Positions 37,819 to 51,395 of a stretch of 64,000 bases of DNA are shown here, piece after piece. The position numbers and the translations under genes are program-made. Position 1 is the first letter of the stretch. The number at the start of each line of letters is the position of its first letter. Below the pieces are notes generated by a model. It saw only the letters and a program-made list of their open reading frames with translations, made no database searches and had not been told where the DNA came from. This stretch comes from Brugia malayi (taxonomy: Eukaryota > Nematoda > Chromadorea > Rhabditida > Onchocercidae): the NCBI RefSeq assembly GCF_000002995.4, contig NW_025062478.1:6672001-6736000 (forward strand). The letters are read 5' to 3'.

Positions 37819-40351
37819 TTTACCGAAGGAACTAATCCAAATATGACACTGGACGATGATGATCAGACGAATTGGAATAAAGTATGAGTAATGATTTGAA
37901 TTTCCAGAATTTAATTGGATTCAAAAAGTATTTAGGATAATTTTTTCATCTCCATATTTGGATCATCATCTATCAACAGATATGTGTTTCGTTTTCAGTA
38001 TTAAGTACTATGCAAAATGTCAAATTCTTTAGCCAGTGATGGGGTGAAAAGTCCGTACATAAAAACTTTTTTTCAATGAAAACAAAGACGCTAACTTCCA
38101 AGAATAAGAAAATATTTATGGTTGTAAGTAATAAACAATAGTGGGATTATTACAGGAAAATATTCCGATCAATGAAGACAAAGCAACATGTTGGCAAATT
38201 TCACAAAATGTAATGCAGGAAATAAATCAAGAAGTTACTCGACAAGTCCTCGCCGAACTTACAATAAAAAATTCGGATGAAAGCGATGAAAATGATGGAG
38301 AAGTTTGTACTTTAAGTAATTTGAACAAATTGCAATATGCTATCTACCCTTGCTGGTCATTAGTTGTCATTTTAAGATGATTGTTAATTGTTAATTTTAA
38401 AATTGTTGTTGTTAATAATTTTCTTCACGATACAATTCGCATATAGAATCTCGATTATATACTGAATGAAATTAATGTTGGAACTAAAAGCAAAAAAGTA
38501 TCTCAAGATAAAATATTTAAAAAAGTATTTTATTTGTTAGACACAGTGATTTTTATTTGGTTCAAGATCTGCTATATCACTTTTTTAATGCATTACATTA
38601 ATTTTTCTTCCGTTTTAACTGATTTATATCCGAGAACTAAATAATACATCTAGTTGAGACTATATCTTGAATTTGGATAGTTGAATTCTGCAAAATCATG
38701 AGTTAGTATAATGTTTATATATATATATTTATAATTTGGGTGACGGATTACTTGCTATAAAGAAATCATGGACTTTTAGGACAATGATCAGCAAAGTTCA
38801 GACATTCATCAATCATCCTTTCCAGCCCGGCGAAGCGATTATTTCTCGCAAGTTTTCGATTTTCACTTCAAAAACTTTTTAGGTGTAATAGTGTAGAATG
38901 TTTCAAATTAATGAATTAGGCAAAGTGATTTGCTAAACAGCCAGATCTCCTTTATAGTAAAATATTTATTTAAATTTAACTTGACAGTTTAAACACTAAA
39001 TCAATCAGTCCCTGAAGGTTGAATTGATATAAATGAATTGCCCAACTGACAATGCTGACTAATGCTGAATTATGTTTTTCTTATTTCCCGAGAAATGAGG
39101 TTTGATGACTCTTTACTAAAAACTTGAAATTCGATCCAAAGTATTGCAGGTTTATCAGCTTTGAGTAGTTCAGAAATTTGTCATTTATGCCATTCGTTAC
39201 GCTGAAATATAGATAGTATGCCAAAATTAATTTGCAAATTGCACCTCCATTGATCTAAATAAGACAATTATTATTTTCATTGGCGAAAGATAATTGAAAT
39301 CTTATGGCTCGCAGGTGTAAATTCTATTCATTTTCTATTCATCAATATTTTTTTCTTACCACATATTTTTTAGTGATTTTCAAGATAACGAATCAAATGC
39401 TAATGGATCTAAACAAGAACAGACTAAAATAGTTGGTCAATACGAATGTTCTGCTGACGATACATTAAGTAAAGACTTCCATTCCATTAAATCTGGTAAT
39501 CATATTACAGTTTTAGCATTTAATCTTCAAAGTTTTCAAAACAATTTTTAGCTTCAGGAAACATTTAAAAACCACAAATGAAATGCTTTTTCAATAAATA
39601 CTGTTACATTCGATGCCAAAAGCATAGGTGAAGAAATGGAGAAATCATTTTGCTCCGGTGAAGACTCTACATTCTCTGGAAAGATGCTGCCGCAATATGC
39701 TCAATCAAAACGGAAACCGCTACAACAATACAGAAGAACTGAATGCAGAAGCATCGAGTTTTTTGGTCAGCTATTGGGACTGGATAAAAAAAAAAATAAA
39801 ACAGTTTTTGCTTTCGATCTTTCAAAAATATTTTGTAATTTACAAGTGGTGCACATAATACTGTGATGTCAAAAGACGATTTCCTAAAAATAAGTAATAA
39901 TAAGTGAAAATTTCGTGAACTACTTGTAACTTTAAAAAAAAGAAAAAACTTCAAACAACAATCCAAGAATGTACGATATGACTTTTTCTATTTAGCAGGA
40001 ATCTGAACAGTTTTCATTTTTATTTTCACATTTGAGTTCTATTATTTTAGAAGAAAGAGAACGAATAGCAATAAGTAAAGGTAGCGACAATGAAAGACGG
40101 AGTTGTGAAGGTCTCGATGAGTTCATTACACCCCCATTATATACTATTCCAGGAATTGAATTAGAATGTAAACTGGAACAATGTGATCCGAAAACTTTAT
40201 CTGTAAGTGAAATATATTCTTTGTAAAATAGGTCTGCAAACTTGTCATCTGTCACTTCATGGTTTGCTTTACATTGCAGAAAATCATACTACCGAAAATG
40301 CAGGCTCAAAACGAGCAATTTTGTGGTAAAGTCGACTTCAGTAACGACTGA
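37819..40351 (+). CDS. Acidic, low-complexity protein of unknown function
   Basis: A chain of exon-like segments with good splice sites: 37819-37881 (TLDDDDQTNWNK), 38156-38302 (NVMQEINQEVTRQVLAEL, then an Asp/Glu run), 38780-38851, 39374 to about 39496, 39618 to about 39759 (basic, SKRKPLQQYRRTECR), 40051-40202 (EERERIAISKG) and 40280-40351 ending in TGA. Exons 1-3 join in phase, as do the last four; the join between 38851 and 39374 does not, so a small exon or a different border is missing. The product is polar, probably disordered, with scattered Ser-Asp-Glu phosphosite-like patches. The true start may lie upstream of 37819, since no ATG begins that exon. No domain recognised. Confidence 0.5.
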
Positions 40352-41107
40352 AAATTTACGAATATCGCTGCGAGTAACATAATATTTCTAGAATTTCCAT
40401 TATTGATGATTATGATCCTCACAAATACTACTTATAATTAGTTGGAACTATTCAATAGTTGTAATATTCATGTAGTCCTTATGCAATTGTTATTGATGCT
40501 TTACGAGTTTCCCAAATTTTGAATGCTGGACGGTGTATCTTCCACTAGATTTTTCATTACTCTGTTTATTTTCCGACAAAACGACTTTATATTAAGCCTA
40601 GCTACATATCGGTATCTAGAAAGGAAACCCAAGATGAAGTCTTTAAATCACGCCATTCCAGTCTGCTGGTAAAAAGGTTCTAGTGGAAGAAAAAGTGGGA
40701 ATCGTTCCTAAATTTCAAAATTGTTTATGATATTTTTTCTTGTTTATGGAACTTTTGTCGTTTCCTATCTTTTAAATATGACTTTATTCACTTTCACCTT
40801 TGGGCTGTAAATTCTAAATTATTAAAAGTTATTAGTGTTTATCGTAGTTAACATTCATATTTTTTACTAAATTTTACTAAATATATTTTAACACAAATCA
40901 CCGGTGTTGATTTATATTTCTTCTACTAAGCATCTGATTCAGTGGCATTAAAATCAAAGTTCGACTTCAACATTTATGCATTTCATTTTCGATTTAAAAT
41001 TGCAACTGCCCTTGACATTGCACTTTTTATTACAACGTATAAAGATTACCTGTGTCACTCCTTTATTGCCGTGAAATAACAACTTATTAAGCGGTATATT
41101 ACATTAG

Positions 41108-41311
41108 CTATTTGAGGAGACGTTTGTATGGAAATCTTCATTGATATCTCTTTGCAATGTTCTTGAAAGCTTCAAGAAAATTAAAAATCTGTTACGTATG
41201 TTAGGCAGTGCAGGACAGTCGAATCGTATGATTTACTTCAAGAAATCCAAATGCATTCCCATGCAAGATTTATGTTCGCCTGTCATCGGTGATTTATTGC
41301 TATTGCTTTGA
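41108..41311 (+). other. Orphan terminal-exon-like frame
   Basis: A CATTAG acceptor is followed by 67 open codons and TGA. The peptide starts LFEETFVWKS, has a basic helical part (KKIKNLLRML) and ends with two cysteines six residues apart (KCIPMQDLC) and a Leu run. It could be the last exon of a small secreted peptide, but I could not connect a signal-peptide exon. Upstream DNA (about 40545-40668) holds another open frame with a GTAAAA donor, possibly linked. Confidence 0.3.
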
Positions 41312-43443
41312 CGGTTTGAACGCTGTTCAAAAATTTACGTAATTTTGTGAAGGATTTGGGTGTGAAATTTCTGGTAAGTACGCAATATTAAGTATTCGGA
41401 GGTGTTATGTTGTTTTACATAGTTCATTTTTTTGACGGAAGTTTTCTGTTTTACATATAATGAAAAGGGGAAAATTTTCTAAACTGCGACATATTTTTAA
41501 AATGTGTGTTTAATTCATAGTTAAGAATTGAGGTATAAGGAATCTTCTGCTAAATTTAACTAAACTCGGCTCGAGGTTGTGCAACTGTGGACTTACTGAA
41601 TCTTACGGAATATTAATTATTATCAGCAATATTTCTATCTATATTTATTTATGAAATTGTGAAAGTATAGTTTTTGCCAAAAGGAAGTATAAATTACTTT
41701 TTTTTTCTTTTGCTAAAATAAAGTTTAAAATTTTAGAAATCCGATGACATTAAGCTTTTGGAAAAAAAAGAAAGAGGAGAGGAAATCGTGAATTCTGTAA
41801 TTTAAAAAGGACATTAAGTGATTAAGGGATGTGCTGAATAGTCATTTGAATGCTTTGTTGTTATTGTTGAATGTTTTCTTGAATTAGAAACGAAGTTCCT
41901 AAATTGGTTCCCAATTTCTTCCAGTCACTCGGAAATGGTGTTTACATCGTTTTACTTTTACTTTTTTATTTACTGATTTCGAATTATTTAAAAGCTCTTG
42001 TGAAGGTTTACTGCCCGTTTGGTGGCTTCTCATTATTTCAACAGCAAACACTGAAATGTTTGTTTATTTTTGCTCTTAGTATAATTTTGCCAACTTTTTG
42101 GTCTTCCTTAAAACTTTCGATTTTCATATTTCATCTAGTATTTCATCGTCGGTTTCATTAAGAAGTTGTGATTGCTTCATTAAAGATCACGAATTTCACT
42201 ACTAATCTCAATCAGGCAAAGTTTCTATGTATTGTGTGACCAAATACACATTTTGCCAGTAAAGCACTGATAATGGAAGTCATTTCGAGCTTTTTCAACT
42301 TAAGAATTACCTATGTAGCAATAACTCTGTGAGTTTCACTATGCCGTATTTGCTAAGGCATTCTAATATATTGATTGCATTTAAGCCTTTACAACTTTTA
42401 TAGATGTCATGCGCAGAGGATGCTTTCTTCACTCTCTTCTTTAATATGATACAGCGCCCTGGTAGATGAGGAACTATTTAGACATTAAAAAGTGTCATGT
42501 GAGGCTGCTGATTTCATGCCCTTACAGATTCCTTCTTTTTAAAAATTTTCCATCCTTAAATTGCAAGTTATTGAAAAGACTTTCAGAAAGACATGTTGCA
42601 ACGATCGAGAAATAGCTTAAAGATTTTTAGCATGACCGGTGGTTCACTTCTTTATTTGTTTTAAGATTTGAGAAACACGTTTGCAGTTTTTCGAGAAGGC
42701 CAAAGGTCAATGGTTGTTTGCAAAATGGGAAAACAATTAAGATTGTCACATTCCATTCATGTCGTCTCCATGTGCGTGTATGCAGGAGAGCAACATTTAC
42801 TCATCTCATCAGCGCTCTTTAAAAATGGGAAGGAGGACAGCGGACTATCAATTCAGTGACGTGCATTAAAACTGAAACCAGATCTTCAATCCTGTCTTCT
42901 TACATCATGCTGTTGTATCATTTTCCGCATTCTTGTCCATTTTATCCACTGCTGATTCTGCTTCAACTAGAATCGAGCTGAAGATTTCAATTTCCAAGTG
43001 CTATAGATGTTCGCATAAATCCAATTCATTTCCACCTTTGGAATTTTTCTCCAAATACTCATGCTAAGATATAAATAAAGTCTTAACAGCTTCTTCTACA
43101 ATTTCTTCACTTCGGATAATAGATTTTAACAAGAGATATTGGATTTTAGAATAATTCTATAACAAGAGTCTGGTCTGTTTTTCTGTACTTCTGAACGTTT
43201 TTAAGGCTAAAACAAAGTTAGGTCAATCATTGGCAAGGTTTTTGGAGACTTGTTTAGTAAGTACATTCTTATTTCTAAAATCATACAAACAGCAGTAGAT
43301 GAAACTGTGTCTTTTTAATTATGATGTGCAAGTTTTATTAAAAAAATTCGCAGATTATGTCCGAGAGAAATGAATTCTTTATCATCAATATATAGATTGA
43401 GCAGATTGATAACTTGAAATTTTAATTTCAATTCTTCTTTTAG

Positions 43444-43473
43444 AATAAGCTGAAATTAAAATTTCAGCTTATT
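43444..43473. repeat. Foldback hairpin, 14-bp stem
   Basis: Perfect 14-bp arms (43444-43457 and 43460-43473) around a 2-nt loop. Confidence 0.9.
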
Positions 43474-44751
43474 ATCCACTTGAGCTTTTTTATTATCAAA
43501 CTTTAATGTTCATTTTCGTTTAACCACTGATATTGGTAAAATATTGATTTCCTTTACTGAATGGTAGGATGTAAAAGACATTGCATGGCATTTCTTAATT
43601 TCACATTATGTTACAAACTGTCATTTACTCAACCTTTCTATATTACTGTGTCATACTTTTCTCTATACATTCTTTTTGGTTTTTCACTTATATTTTTTAA
43701 GCTGACGAGGAGAGAGCGAGAATTAGCTTTAAGCTGTTTTCAAAGGTAGTTGGAGATTACAAATTACTTGATTGCTTTAATTTCAGTGGAATACAATTGT
43801 TCTGTAAAAGTCCACTTATTCATATTCTCAGAAAACAATTCCGCTTCTGACTAGCACAACTAATTTATTAATTTATAGTCTGATTAAAGTTCAACGCAAA
43901 ATTGATCTGTAAATCGACTAAAACTATTGAAAGCAATTAGAACGGAGCGAATGAATGCAATTAAAATCGGAAAAATTCATTAATACTGAAGAGGCAAGTG
44001 TAGCTATTAGTTTCGAGTAATGATGAATTAGAAGTGAAGAAGGATTTCAATTTTCAGTTAATCAATAAGCATTTCGATATTGTTCTTTTTTCAAATTTAC
44101 TTCCCTTCTACTTCGAAATTCCGTTGCCAAATATTGTGGACATTTACAATCAAATATGACAGACATATATATATTTCATGACTTTCACTTTAAATGACAT
44201 CTATTCATTTCTTTTTATTGACATAACATACGAATCTAATTTTATTCAGCAGTTGTGCCTCAATGCTAACATTACTAGCAGTGGCGTAGAGTCACAACTG
44301 AAATTCTGGAGGTGAAACAAGGTGAAACAGTTTGAAGTTGTTAAGTAAATGAAATTAGCATGGATTATTACTTGTGAAAGCTGGTAACCGAGAAGAGACT
44401 TCCAGTACAAACAATATCTTTTCTTAAGCTGCTAAACTTGTTGATAAAGCTTTATCCCAGACTTTCTGTAATACGTCTTACCGTAAGATTTTACTAACAT
44501 GTTCCACTCATGAATTCAAGGGTTCTCCTTTTGTCTGAATGAGCGCAGGTAGAAAATATTGAAGATTTAAGGAATATCGAAAAAGATCATATCAGTAGGA
44601 GAAAAATAAGCATGGAAGAAATTATCTGCACAAGGGTAATATCAGGTCACGTAAAAAGCTGTGTGCACATCAGATGACAGACGTCTGAAAGACTTTTCAA
44701 GGGACAAAAGAGATGAATCTGATATGACGTGATACCTAGAGTAATTTTTTC

Positions 44752-44799
44752 ATTGAAATACAATAAAGTAGGAAGACTCCTACTTTATTGTATTTCAAT
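44752..44799. repeat. Foldback hairpin, 22-bp stem
   Basis: Perfect 22-bp arms (44752-44773 and 44778-44799) around the 4-nt loop AGAC. Confidence 0.93.
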
Positions 44800-46384
44800 T
44801 TCTTAACTTATTTATATAAGAATTTATGTATCATCTAATATTTTTTATGTATTATCTAATGTTTTTTTTTATGACAAAGATTTGTATTATTTATATATTA
44901 CCTAATATTTTTTTCATGAGAAAAAGTTGTCATTTATTCATCATTGCGTGAGAGAAGCTGGAGAAATTCAAAACTTCCAACCTAACTTTTTTGAAAAACA
45001 CGAAAATTCTCCCTGAGTATAAATACTTATTTTTAAACTATAAAGCTCCAAAAAGCCAAGATTCCCGGAAGTAATAAGAAAATGATTTACATATTGAACT
45101 GAAACCAATCATGATTTTTGTTGGTACAAAATATCTGGAAAAATATATTTTATATATAGTGATCATCCATTCCACTATGAACATATCTTCTTTATTCTAC
45201 TTTGAGTTAATTCTCTCTTTCTTGTTTGGAGAACCTATTCTACTACTTCCAACAATTTATGAGAACATTTGAAAATTTTCAAATGTCGGATTTTAATATT
45301 CGAAAATTTTTAAACAATAAAGGGAACGAATTTATTTATCACAAGCACCATGATAACTTCATCATAAAGTCATGAAGGGTTTAAGTCCTTGTTGTGAAAG
45401 TTATAGACAACTGGATAGCCATGAAAGAGATGCATTCCATATATTCAGTAGAATACCGGAAATCGAAATTCTCTTCATTCATAACAGCATTCAAATCAAA
45501 GTTTAAGGTCCTCTATTTTCCGGATTGTACTGAAATGTGTTTCCAGTTGTTATCTACGATGGAGGCCTATTACAGTAGGTACATATTTGATATTTTTCAT
45601 GCATCACAACAAATGCTAGATCTATAAATGGCTCTACTTGGTCGGGCTGTACCAACAGAGCGATTGTTAGACTCTACTGAAAAATTATTGCTTTGCCGAA
45701 AAAAATGTAGTATTTCTAGATCTCAGGAAAATGCTACTGGATGTTGAGATAATGCTATCCTATAGTAAGAAGAGCAGATAAAAATGAACAATCTGTGCAA
45801 TTTATTTAGGAAAGGCGGTGTAGTTTTTGGCTGGCAACAATGCAGCCATAGTTCATTTTTTTTTCTTCAATGTTTCTGAGCTTTTTGAATAAAATCGTAG
45901 TAAGCTAATAAACAAAAGGATTTGAAATGGAGGATAAACCTAAGCGTGATATCGAGATCTAAACTTTTTGAAGAATTTGTGAGTCAGATTCTGTATGAGT
46001 GCCTGCACTTGATTCTTAGAGATTACAAATTATTCATTGCTAGGTGACTGAGTCTATACATTGCTTCCTGAAATTGCTTCATTCATCCACTAACTTATTA
46101 TGAGCTATTAACATTCTTCAAAATTCTTCCCAAAGTATATATAATGAAGAGTATCTGAAGAAATGATGAAGTGCTGGTCTAAGAAAAGTCTTCGGAAAGT
46201 CTGAGTATGTTCCTTTCAAATTTTTTCCGCTCTCTCATTTCTATTTTAAGTGCATATGAAACAACTCTTTTTAACTGCTATCCACAACTCAAATTCTTAA
46301 TTAGGTGTCTAGTTTCGTTAAGATAAATTAGCTTCTGAAATCTAACAGGTAATCGTCTAAACTCCGAAGATATCTAAAATTAGA

Positions 46385-46443
46385 AATCTGTGGGCCGACG
46401 ACATTGCTCTTGTCACATTAAGGGAGAGTGACAATAAACTTTA
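46385..46443 (+). mobile_element. Relic of a reverse transcriptase (non-LTR type)
   Basis: The frame reads NLWADDIALVTL, resembling the (Y/F)ADD(I)ALV catalytic core of LINE-type reverse transcriptases. The following bases, despite stops, recall the LKIN-type segment that comes next in those proteins. Only this core is visible, so it is an old decayed fragment. A chance match is possible, given its shortness. Confidence 0.4.
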
Positions 46444-47162
46444 GCATAAACTTAAACTTTAGACAATAAACTTTAGGTTAATAAACCAATAAACATAGTA
46501 TAAGTAAAGTCTTCGAGCCAGGTGGTCAATATTGTGTGAATATTCAAAATATATAGTAGATTTTTGACTTACAACTTTTTTGAAAAACTGGGCATGTATT
46601 TCAGCTTTTCCACTTTTTAATTGCTACACATGTAAGATTTCTCTTTGTATTATGTAAATGTTTTACATATAACTTCACTGCACCAAGGTGAGCTACTATC
46701 CACTTTTTAAAAGATTTCCTGATTATTCGACAAGTTCCTTAATCCCTTAATCCACAAGTTTCCAGGACACTTTTTGACTCTCCTGTTATGCTAGGGTAAG
46801 TGCGGTGATTTTTCTTGAACCATAACTAAGTCCTTAGTAAATGAATTGAACATATTGGATTTTTAGTTTGATACAATTTCAAGAAAAGATCAAAAAATTT
46901 GCTTTCCTTGGTGATTGCACTGTATTAAATGGCTCAAATGGGAGAAAGCAAAACTACAAGCTACTTTTACCCTGTTTTAAGCGATTTGTAACATGTGGAG
47001 ATTAAGATGACCAGCTAGACATAATGTCAAAAAGTTTGGTATTTTGTGCGCAAGCAACAAGCGAAATTTCGAGAGTTAAAAATGCCATAAAAATATTTAA
47101 CTAATATCGGTGGCGTCCTGAGATTACTTAAAAGGTATAATTGCAGCTTCACTGCATGATTA

Positions 47163-48471
47163 ATGCAGAAAACGGAACTGGCTTCAACCTCAGGTTCGAT
47201 TCCGGTACCGGTAACACTCATACAAACGGATACACACCATTTGAATTCTTCAATCGCATTTTCATTCACACTGAAGCGACATCTGCTTATAACATTACTG
47301 TTGATGTTCATAACATTTCCCGCATATTCCGCTGTTATTAAATCAGGATGCCGAAAACACGGTTTGCTTAAATTCTTTAAATGCCGATAAAATTACTATC
47401 TCCAGAAAAAACGTCAGCAAAAATGTTTACAATGAAGTTGTTTTAAGACATTTTCATTTCTTCTACTACAATAAATTTGAGGTTCAGTTTTGGCAATAAG
47501 TTTTACAGCAGTCGTTTGTTTACTTTCTCTACCCTACTTGTTTTTTTTTTTTTTTTTCCTTTTATTAACACTGAAGCTAAGATGAAAATTTGATTTCATT
47601 CTTCATAGTTTTCAGGTACACAATATGTTATCGACGAACCAGGATGTGATCTAGTTGCGGTAAATGTGAATATGTGTTCCGGTTATTGCATGTCTTTTTC
47701 ATTCGTTAATCCGGAAGAAAATTCAATTACAGTACATGGAAGATGTTGCAGAATGGTCGATAATGAATGGGTTTGTTTGGCACATGTTCGATCATGAAGC
47801 ATTGCAGTACTTCATAATGTTCTACATCTCCGATTGAATTTAAAGCTTAAACTAAAGAGCGATTAAAGTTCTAGGGGAGATTTTAATTGCTTATGTAATA
47901 CTTTTTTCTACTTGTCATTTAATCAAGCACAAAATACATTGGATTAAGAAAAAGGTCATAAGATCGCACCAAGGATGATCCATCAGTGGTTAATTTTAAA
48001 TGTTTTTTTTTTCACTATTTTGATCACATAAATTATTAGTGAGACAAATTTTAAATTTAAAATTTCAATAATTTCACTTTCTCTTTAAAATTTATTTCTA
48101 TTGCTTTCTGGGGTAGATGGATAGATGTTATTATTACGACTGTTGTACTATTAATGGATCAGTGTGGTGATTTCGATATGTTTAACTTGTAACTAAATTG
48201 AACACAATCTTACTTTTTGCTAATTCTTTGCGAGACTTTGTATATTTTTTCCTTTATTGATCAAGGAAAAACACTGATCGAGTTTGTATTAACATAGTAT
48301 TATATCCTTTTACTTGTTTTGGGATGTCTAGGGGTATTCTATAAATGTTTTAATATACCAGAATGGAACCAAATATTATTTTAGGTGAAAGCGAAGGTAG
48401 CATGTGAAGGTGGTGATCGAATCATGAGAATTCCTAGCGCAACTGAATGCAGATGTTTCGATTGCGCTTGA
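47163..48471 (+). CDS. flr-2: Glycoprotein hormone alpha-2 (thyrostimulin subunit)
   Basis: Secreted cystine-knot hormone subunit; in C. elegans FLR-2 signals through the leucine-rich-repeat receptor FSHR-1. Three exons join in phase (47163-47361, 47616-47770, 48385-48471), 146 residues. The N-terminus has a hydrophobic core (LLITLLLMFITFPAYSA) ending in a plausible signal-peptidase site; the ATG at 47163 makes a long lead before it, so a shorter start downstream or another first exon is possible. The mature part shows the GPA2 knot: PGCDLVAVNVNMCSGYC, then GRCCRM, then KVACEGGDR, and the terminal CRCFDCA, equivalent to the QCDMC end of vertebrate GPHA2. All six knot cysteines are visible. 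It stands alone between gene-poor stretches. Confidence 0.85.
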
Positions 48472-51395
48472 AGGACTGTTAGCAGAAGGAAGGATTGATT
48501 TAATACAATTCCTTTTCATTAGTTTATTGGATCCCTATTGCAGCTATTCTGCCTCCAGAATTACGTTTCATATGAAATTGAAGAGTGAATTGAGACTTTG
48601 GAATGAAAACCGAATCTATTAATTTATTCAGATTATCCGTGATCTATGATCACAGATTTACTAGTGTTTTAAATTGCTATTTAGCATACTTGAGCTTATT
48701 AAGTCTCTTAATATAAAACAATGAAGTTGAGATGTCATATATGCATTCAAAACATTGAAATGAAATTAATAGAACTTAAACTGGAAGAGTGCGACTTACG
48801 CATATTGTCTACTCATATATTAAAATGAAGAAATTTTTCAAATTTAAGATTTTTTATATAAGACATTTAAGAGGCTGTGGAGATCTTTAAGTTTGCAAGT
48901 TCTTAGAGTCATCTTATTCGCGCAGTCCTTCATTGTTTGGACTTTTTAAATGAAAATAAAGCTTTTTCCACTATCAGGAACATTCTTTGACGGAAAATGA
49001 GCTAAATAATTGAAATTTTTCAGTTAAATTGAGAATAACATTAACATTACAACAGTTCATTTCAATGGTTTAAAAAACTTCATTGAACTGAAGTTCTTTT
49101 TGCGATAAAAAAAAAACAGGTCAAGTAAGAAGGATTCAAGACAATGTCATTTTCATTCATTCGCTTTAACAAAGAGTGCAGTTGTGAGAAATATTCATTT
49201 GTAATGCTTTCCTTACTTATCTACAACACTGGTACTACGTTTCTAACTCGTAGCAATGTCCACATATTTTATTTAAGTGACCTTTATGAAGCAACATAGG
49301 ATAGCAAAAGCTCACTTCATCTCATCTATATTTCAAACTTTTTCATTTAATTCAATATAGACTATTTAGATGCAAATATACTGGATACCTAAATTAGTTT
49401 CTACTTTTTTGAAAACAGAATTCTTTTATAGAATATCCTTCATTTGCCTAACTGATGGATGGATAGGATGATCCAAGGGACTATTGAATTAGTTAGCTAT
49501 TGTATCAATTATATGAACTATGAAATATTGCTTTCAAATCATAACAAGGTTAAAAGCATGGTGTTATTTTATCAAAAAATTTTCTTGAATTTTATTTCAA
49601 ATTATAGTAGCATTTGGAGGATTAAAAAACTTGAACTTTTGACATATATTTGTTGCTGATATATTGGCTCTGAAAAAAAGTTACTTTCAAGTACTTAAAA
49701 CTTTTGCAACATTTATTTATCCCAAAAACTTTTTTTTTTTTTTTTTTCAGAAATTCACTTAAAATAGCACTTTATTCTAAAAAATAAATAATGGTAAAGG
49801 TATGTTGTGTATTTACGTATTATTAACTGTAAAGTAACTATTTGCAAATTGAGCATTGTTTGGGGGAGAATGACGTACTATAAAGTGTGAACATTTATTT
49901 CACATTTTCATCTGAACAAAATATGGAAGTTTGTTACATTGTTAAAGTTCCAAGTTCATGTTATGTTCTTATCTACTGACAAAACAATTTCAGTTGTTCC
50001 TTTTATTTGACTAATAAATCAAAAAAATTTACTTGTAATGATGAAATGAAATTTAAGCAAATTAAAACTTGTCGCTATCATTGGAATAGTTGAGTTTTAA
50101 TATAGAGAACAAAATAAGTTTCTGCGAACTTTTATGAGCAAGCGAAAGACTAAAAAAGTGATAAATATTTTCAGTGAGTAGTGAATACCTTTTAATTTAT
50201 GCAAGTAATGTTTTTGGAAAAAGGTTTAAAACAATGAATGCAATGTGATGAATAATTCCGCTACGATTTTACACCGAAAGGATTGATAGAAGAGAAGAGA
50301 GGAGATGAATTCTAATGAGATTGGTCGCATGCATTTTTCAGTGCGTTTCAGCCATTCCGTATCAATTCAGCAGCATCACAATAATTTTTCCGATCTTATG
50401 TTTCCTTGTTTTCAACATTTCTGTCTTATAAATTTGTAAAAAAAAAATAATAGGTATAGAGGATTGGCTACTGCAAATTATCAACATGACATACCAGCAC
50501 TAATCCTCCAAAAGTAATATTAAATTTACGAAAAAGTCGTATAATAAGCATATAATAGGCATATGATAGGCATATTTAAAACTGTAAGTATGATTAGTTA
50601 ATATATACTTGCATCAAGTATGTATTAACTAATCATAATCTTAACAGATTTCATTACCATAATACTATGGCAACTCTCGGATCATCATGATATTATCATT
50701 CCTAGCATGGTTGGAAAACAAAAGCTTCATCTATTAATATATCTATTAATTCATTCATGAAACTCCATAAAATTGTAGTAAAAGAACAATAACATGAACT
50801 AAGGTTATAAAATAAGTTCAATTGACTCTATTAGTTTACCACTATGTCAAATGAACGGGGCTACTTGATTTTCTCCAGTAAAAGATATCTCGAAATGCCA
50901 GATACATGATGGTAGTCTAAACAGATAGAAATTTTAAAACTGTTTCCTGTAAATTTTCATAATTGCAGAGAACCAGATATAAACATCTTATTCCACTTAC
51001 GAGATAAAAATACAATTAGTAAGGCCAATTGATTAGAAATTTGCAAAAAAGAATTTTTGAAATTTCTGTACGCTGTGTTTCACTCATTTTTTATTTCACT
51101 CATTAATTTGAACTGTTTGTCAATTTTTATGTTAAATTTCTTTACTTAATATATGTCATATTTATACTATGTTTTATATTATACTAAATTATTGAAGAAA
51201 ATTTTCTGAGTGACTACTATTTTTGATCAGATTAAAAAAATGAGTCAGCTGAACGTGAAATCAGATTTAGTCTCTCATCATAATTACTGCTATACTGCGA
51301 TCTACATCATAATAATTTAGAGAAGACAAACTCTCTTGCGGAGAGCACATAATGCTCACGTAACTTTGATCTTTAACATTAATCAATTACAGATA
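48472..51395. other. Intergenic region between FLR-2 and insulin-like genes
   Basis: No supported gene. Holds the hairpin at 50590-50636. A 22-bp poly-T tract lies near 49731-49748. Confidence 0.4.
50590..50636. repeat. Foldback hairpin, 22-bp stem
   Basis: Arms 50590-50611 and 50615-50636 pair over 22 bp with one mismatch, around a 3-nt loop. Confidence 0.9.

Larger units (their letters stand above)
41312..47162. other. Gene-poor region with hairpins and a TE relic
   Basis: Long frames at 41904-42161, 42668-42859 and 45394-45627 lack ATG starts or splice partners and are not claimed. Supported contents are the two foldback hairpins and the reverse-transcriptase relic listed separately. Confidence 0.4.

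Noticed and set aside
39667..39966. 99-codon minus-strand frame
   Set aside because: Shadow of the plus-strand exon of the acidic-protein gene.
41904..42161. Hydrophobic 85-codon frame
   Set aside because: Starts at TTG, no acceptor or partner exon; hydrophobic composition is what T-rich DNA gives by chance.
42668..42859. 63-codon frame
   Set aside because: TTG start and no supporting splice sites or family resemblance.
44752..44799. Pre-miRNA candidate
   Set aside because: Stem of 22 bp with a 4-nt loop is too short and too perfect for a typical Drosha substrate.
45394..45627. 77-codon frame starting at GTG
   Set aside because: No ATG, no splice context, no recognisable motif.
47193..47212. 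tRNA-like T-loop (GGTTCGATTCC)
   Set aside because: No acceptor stem, anticodon arm or D-loop around it; it lies in the FLR-2 first exon.
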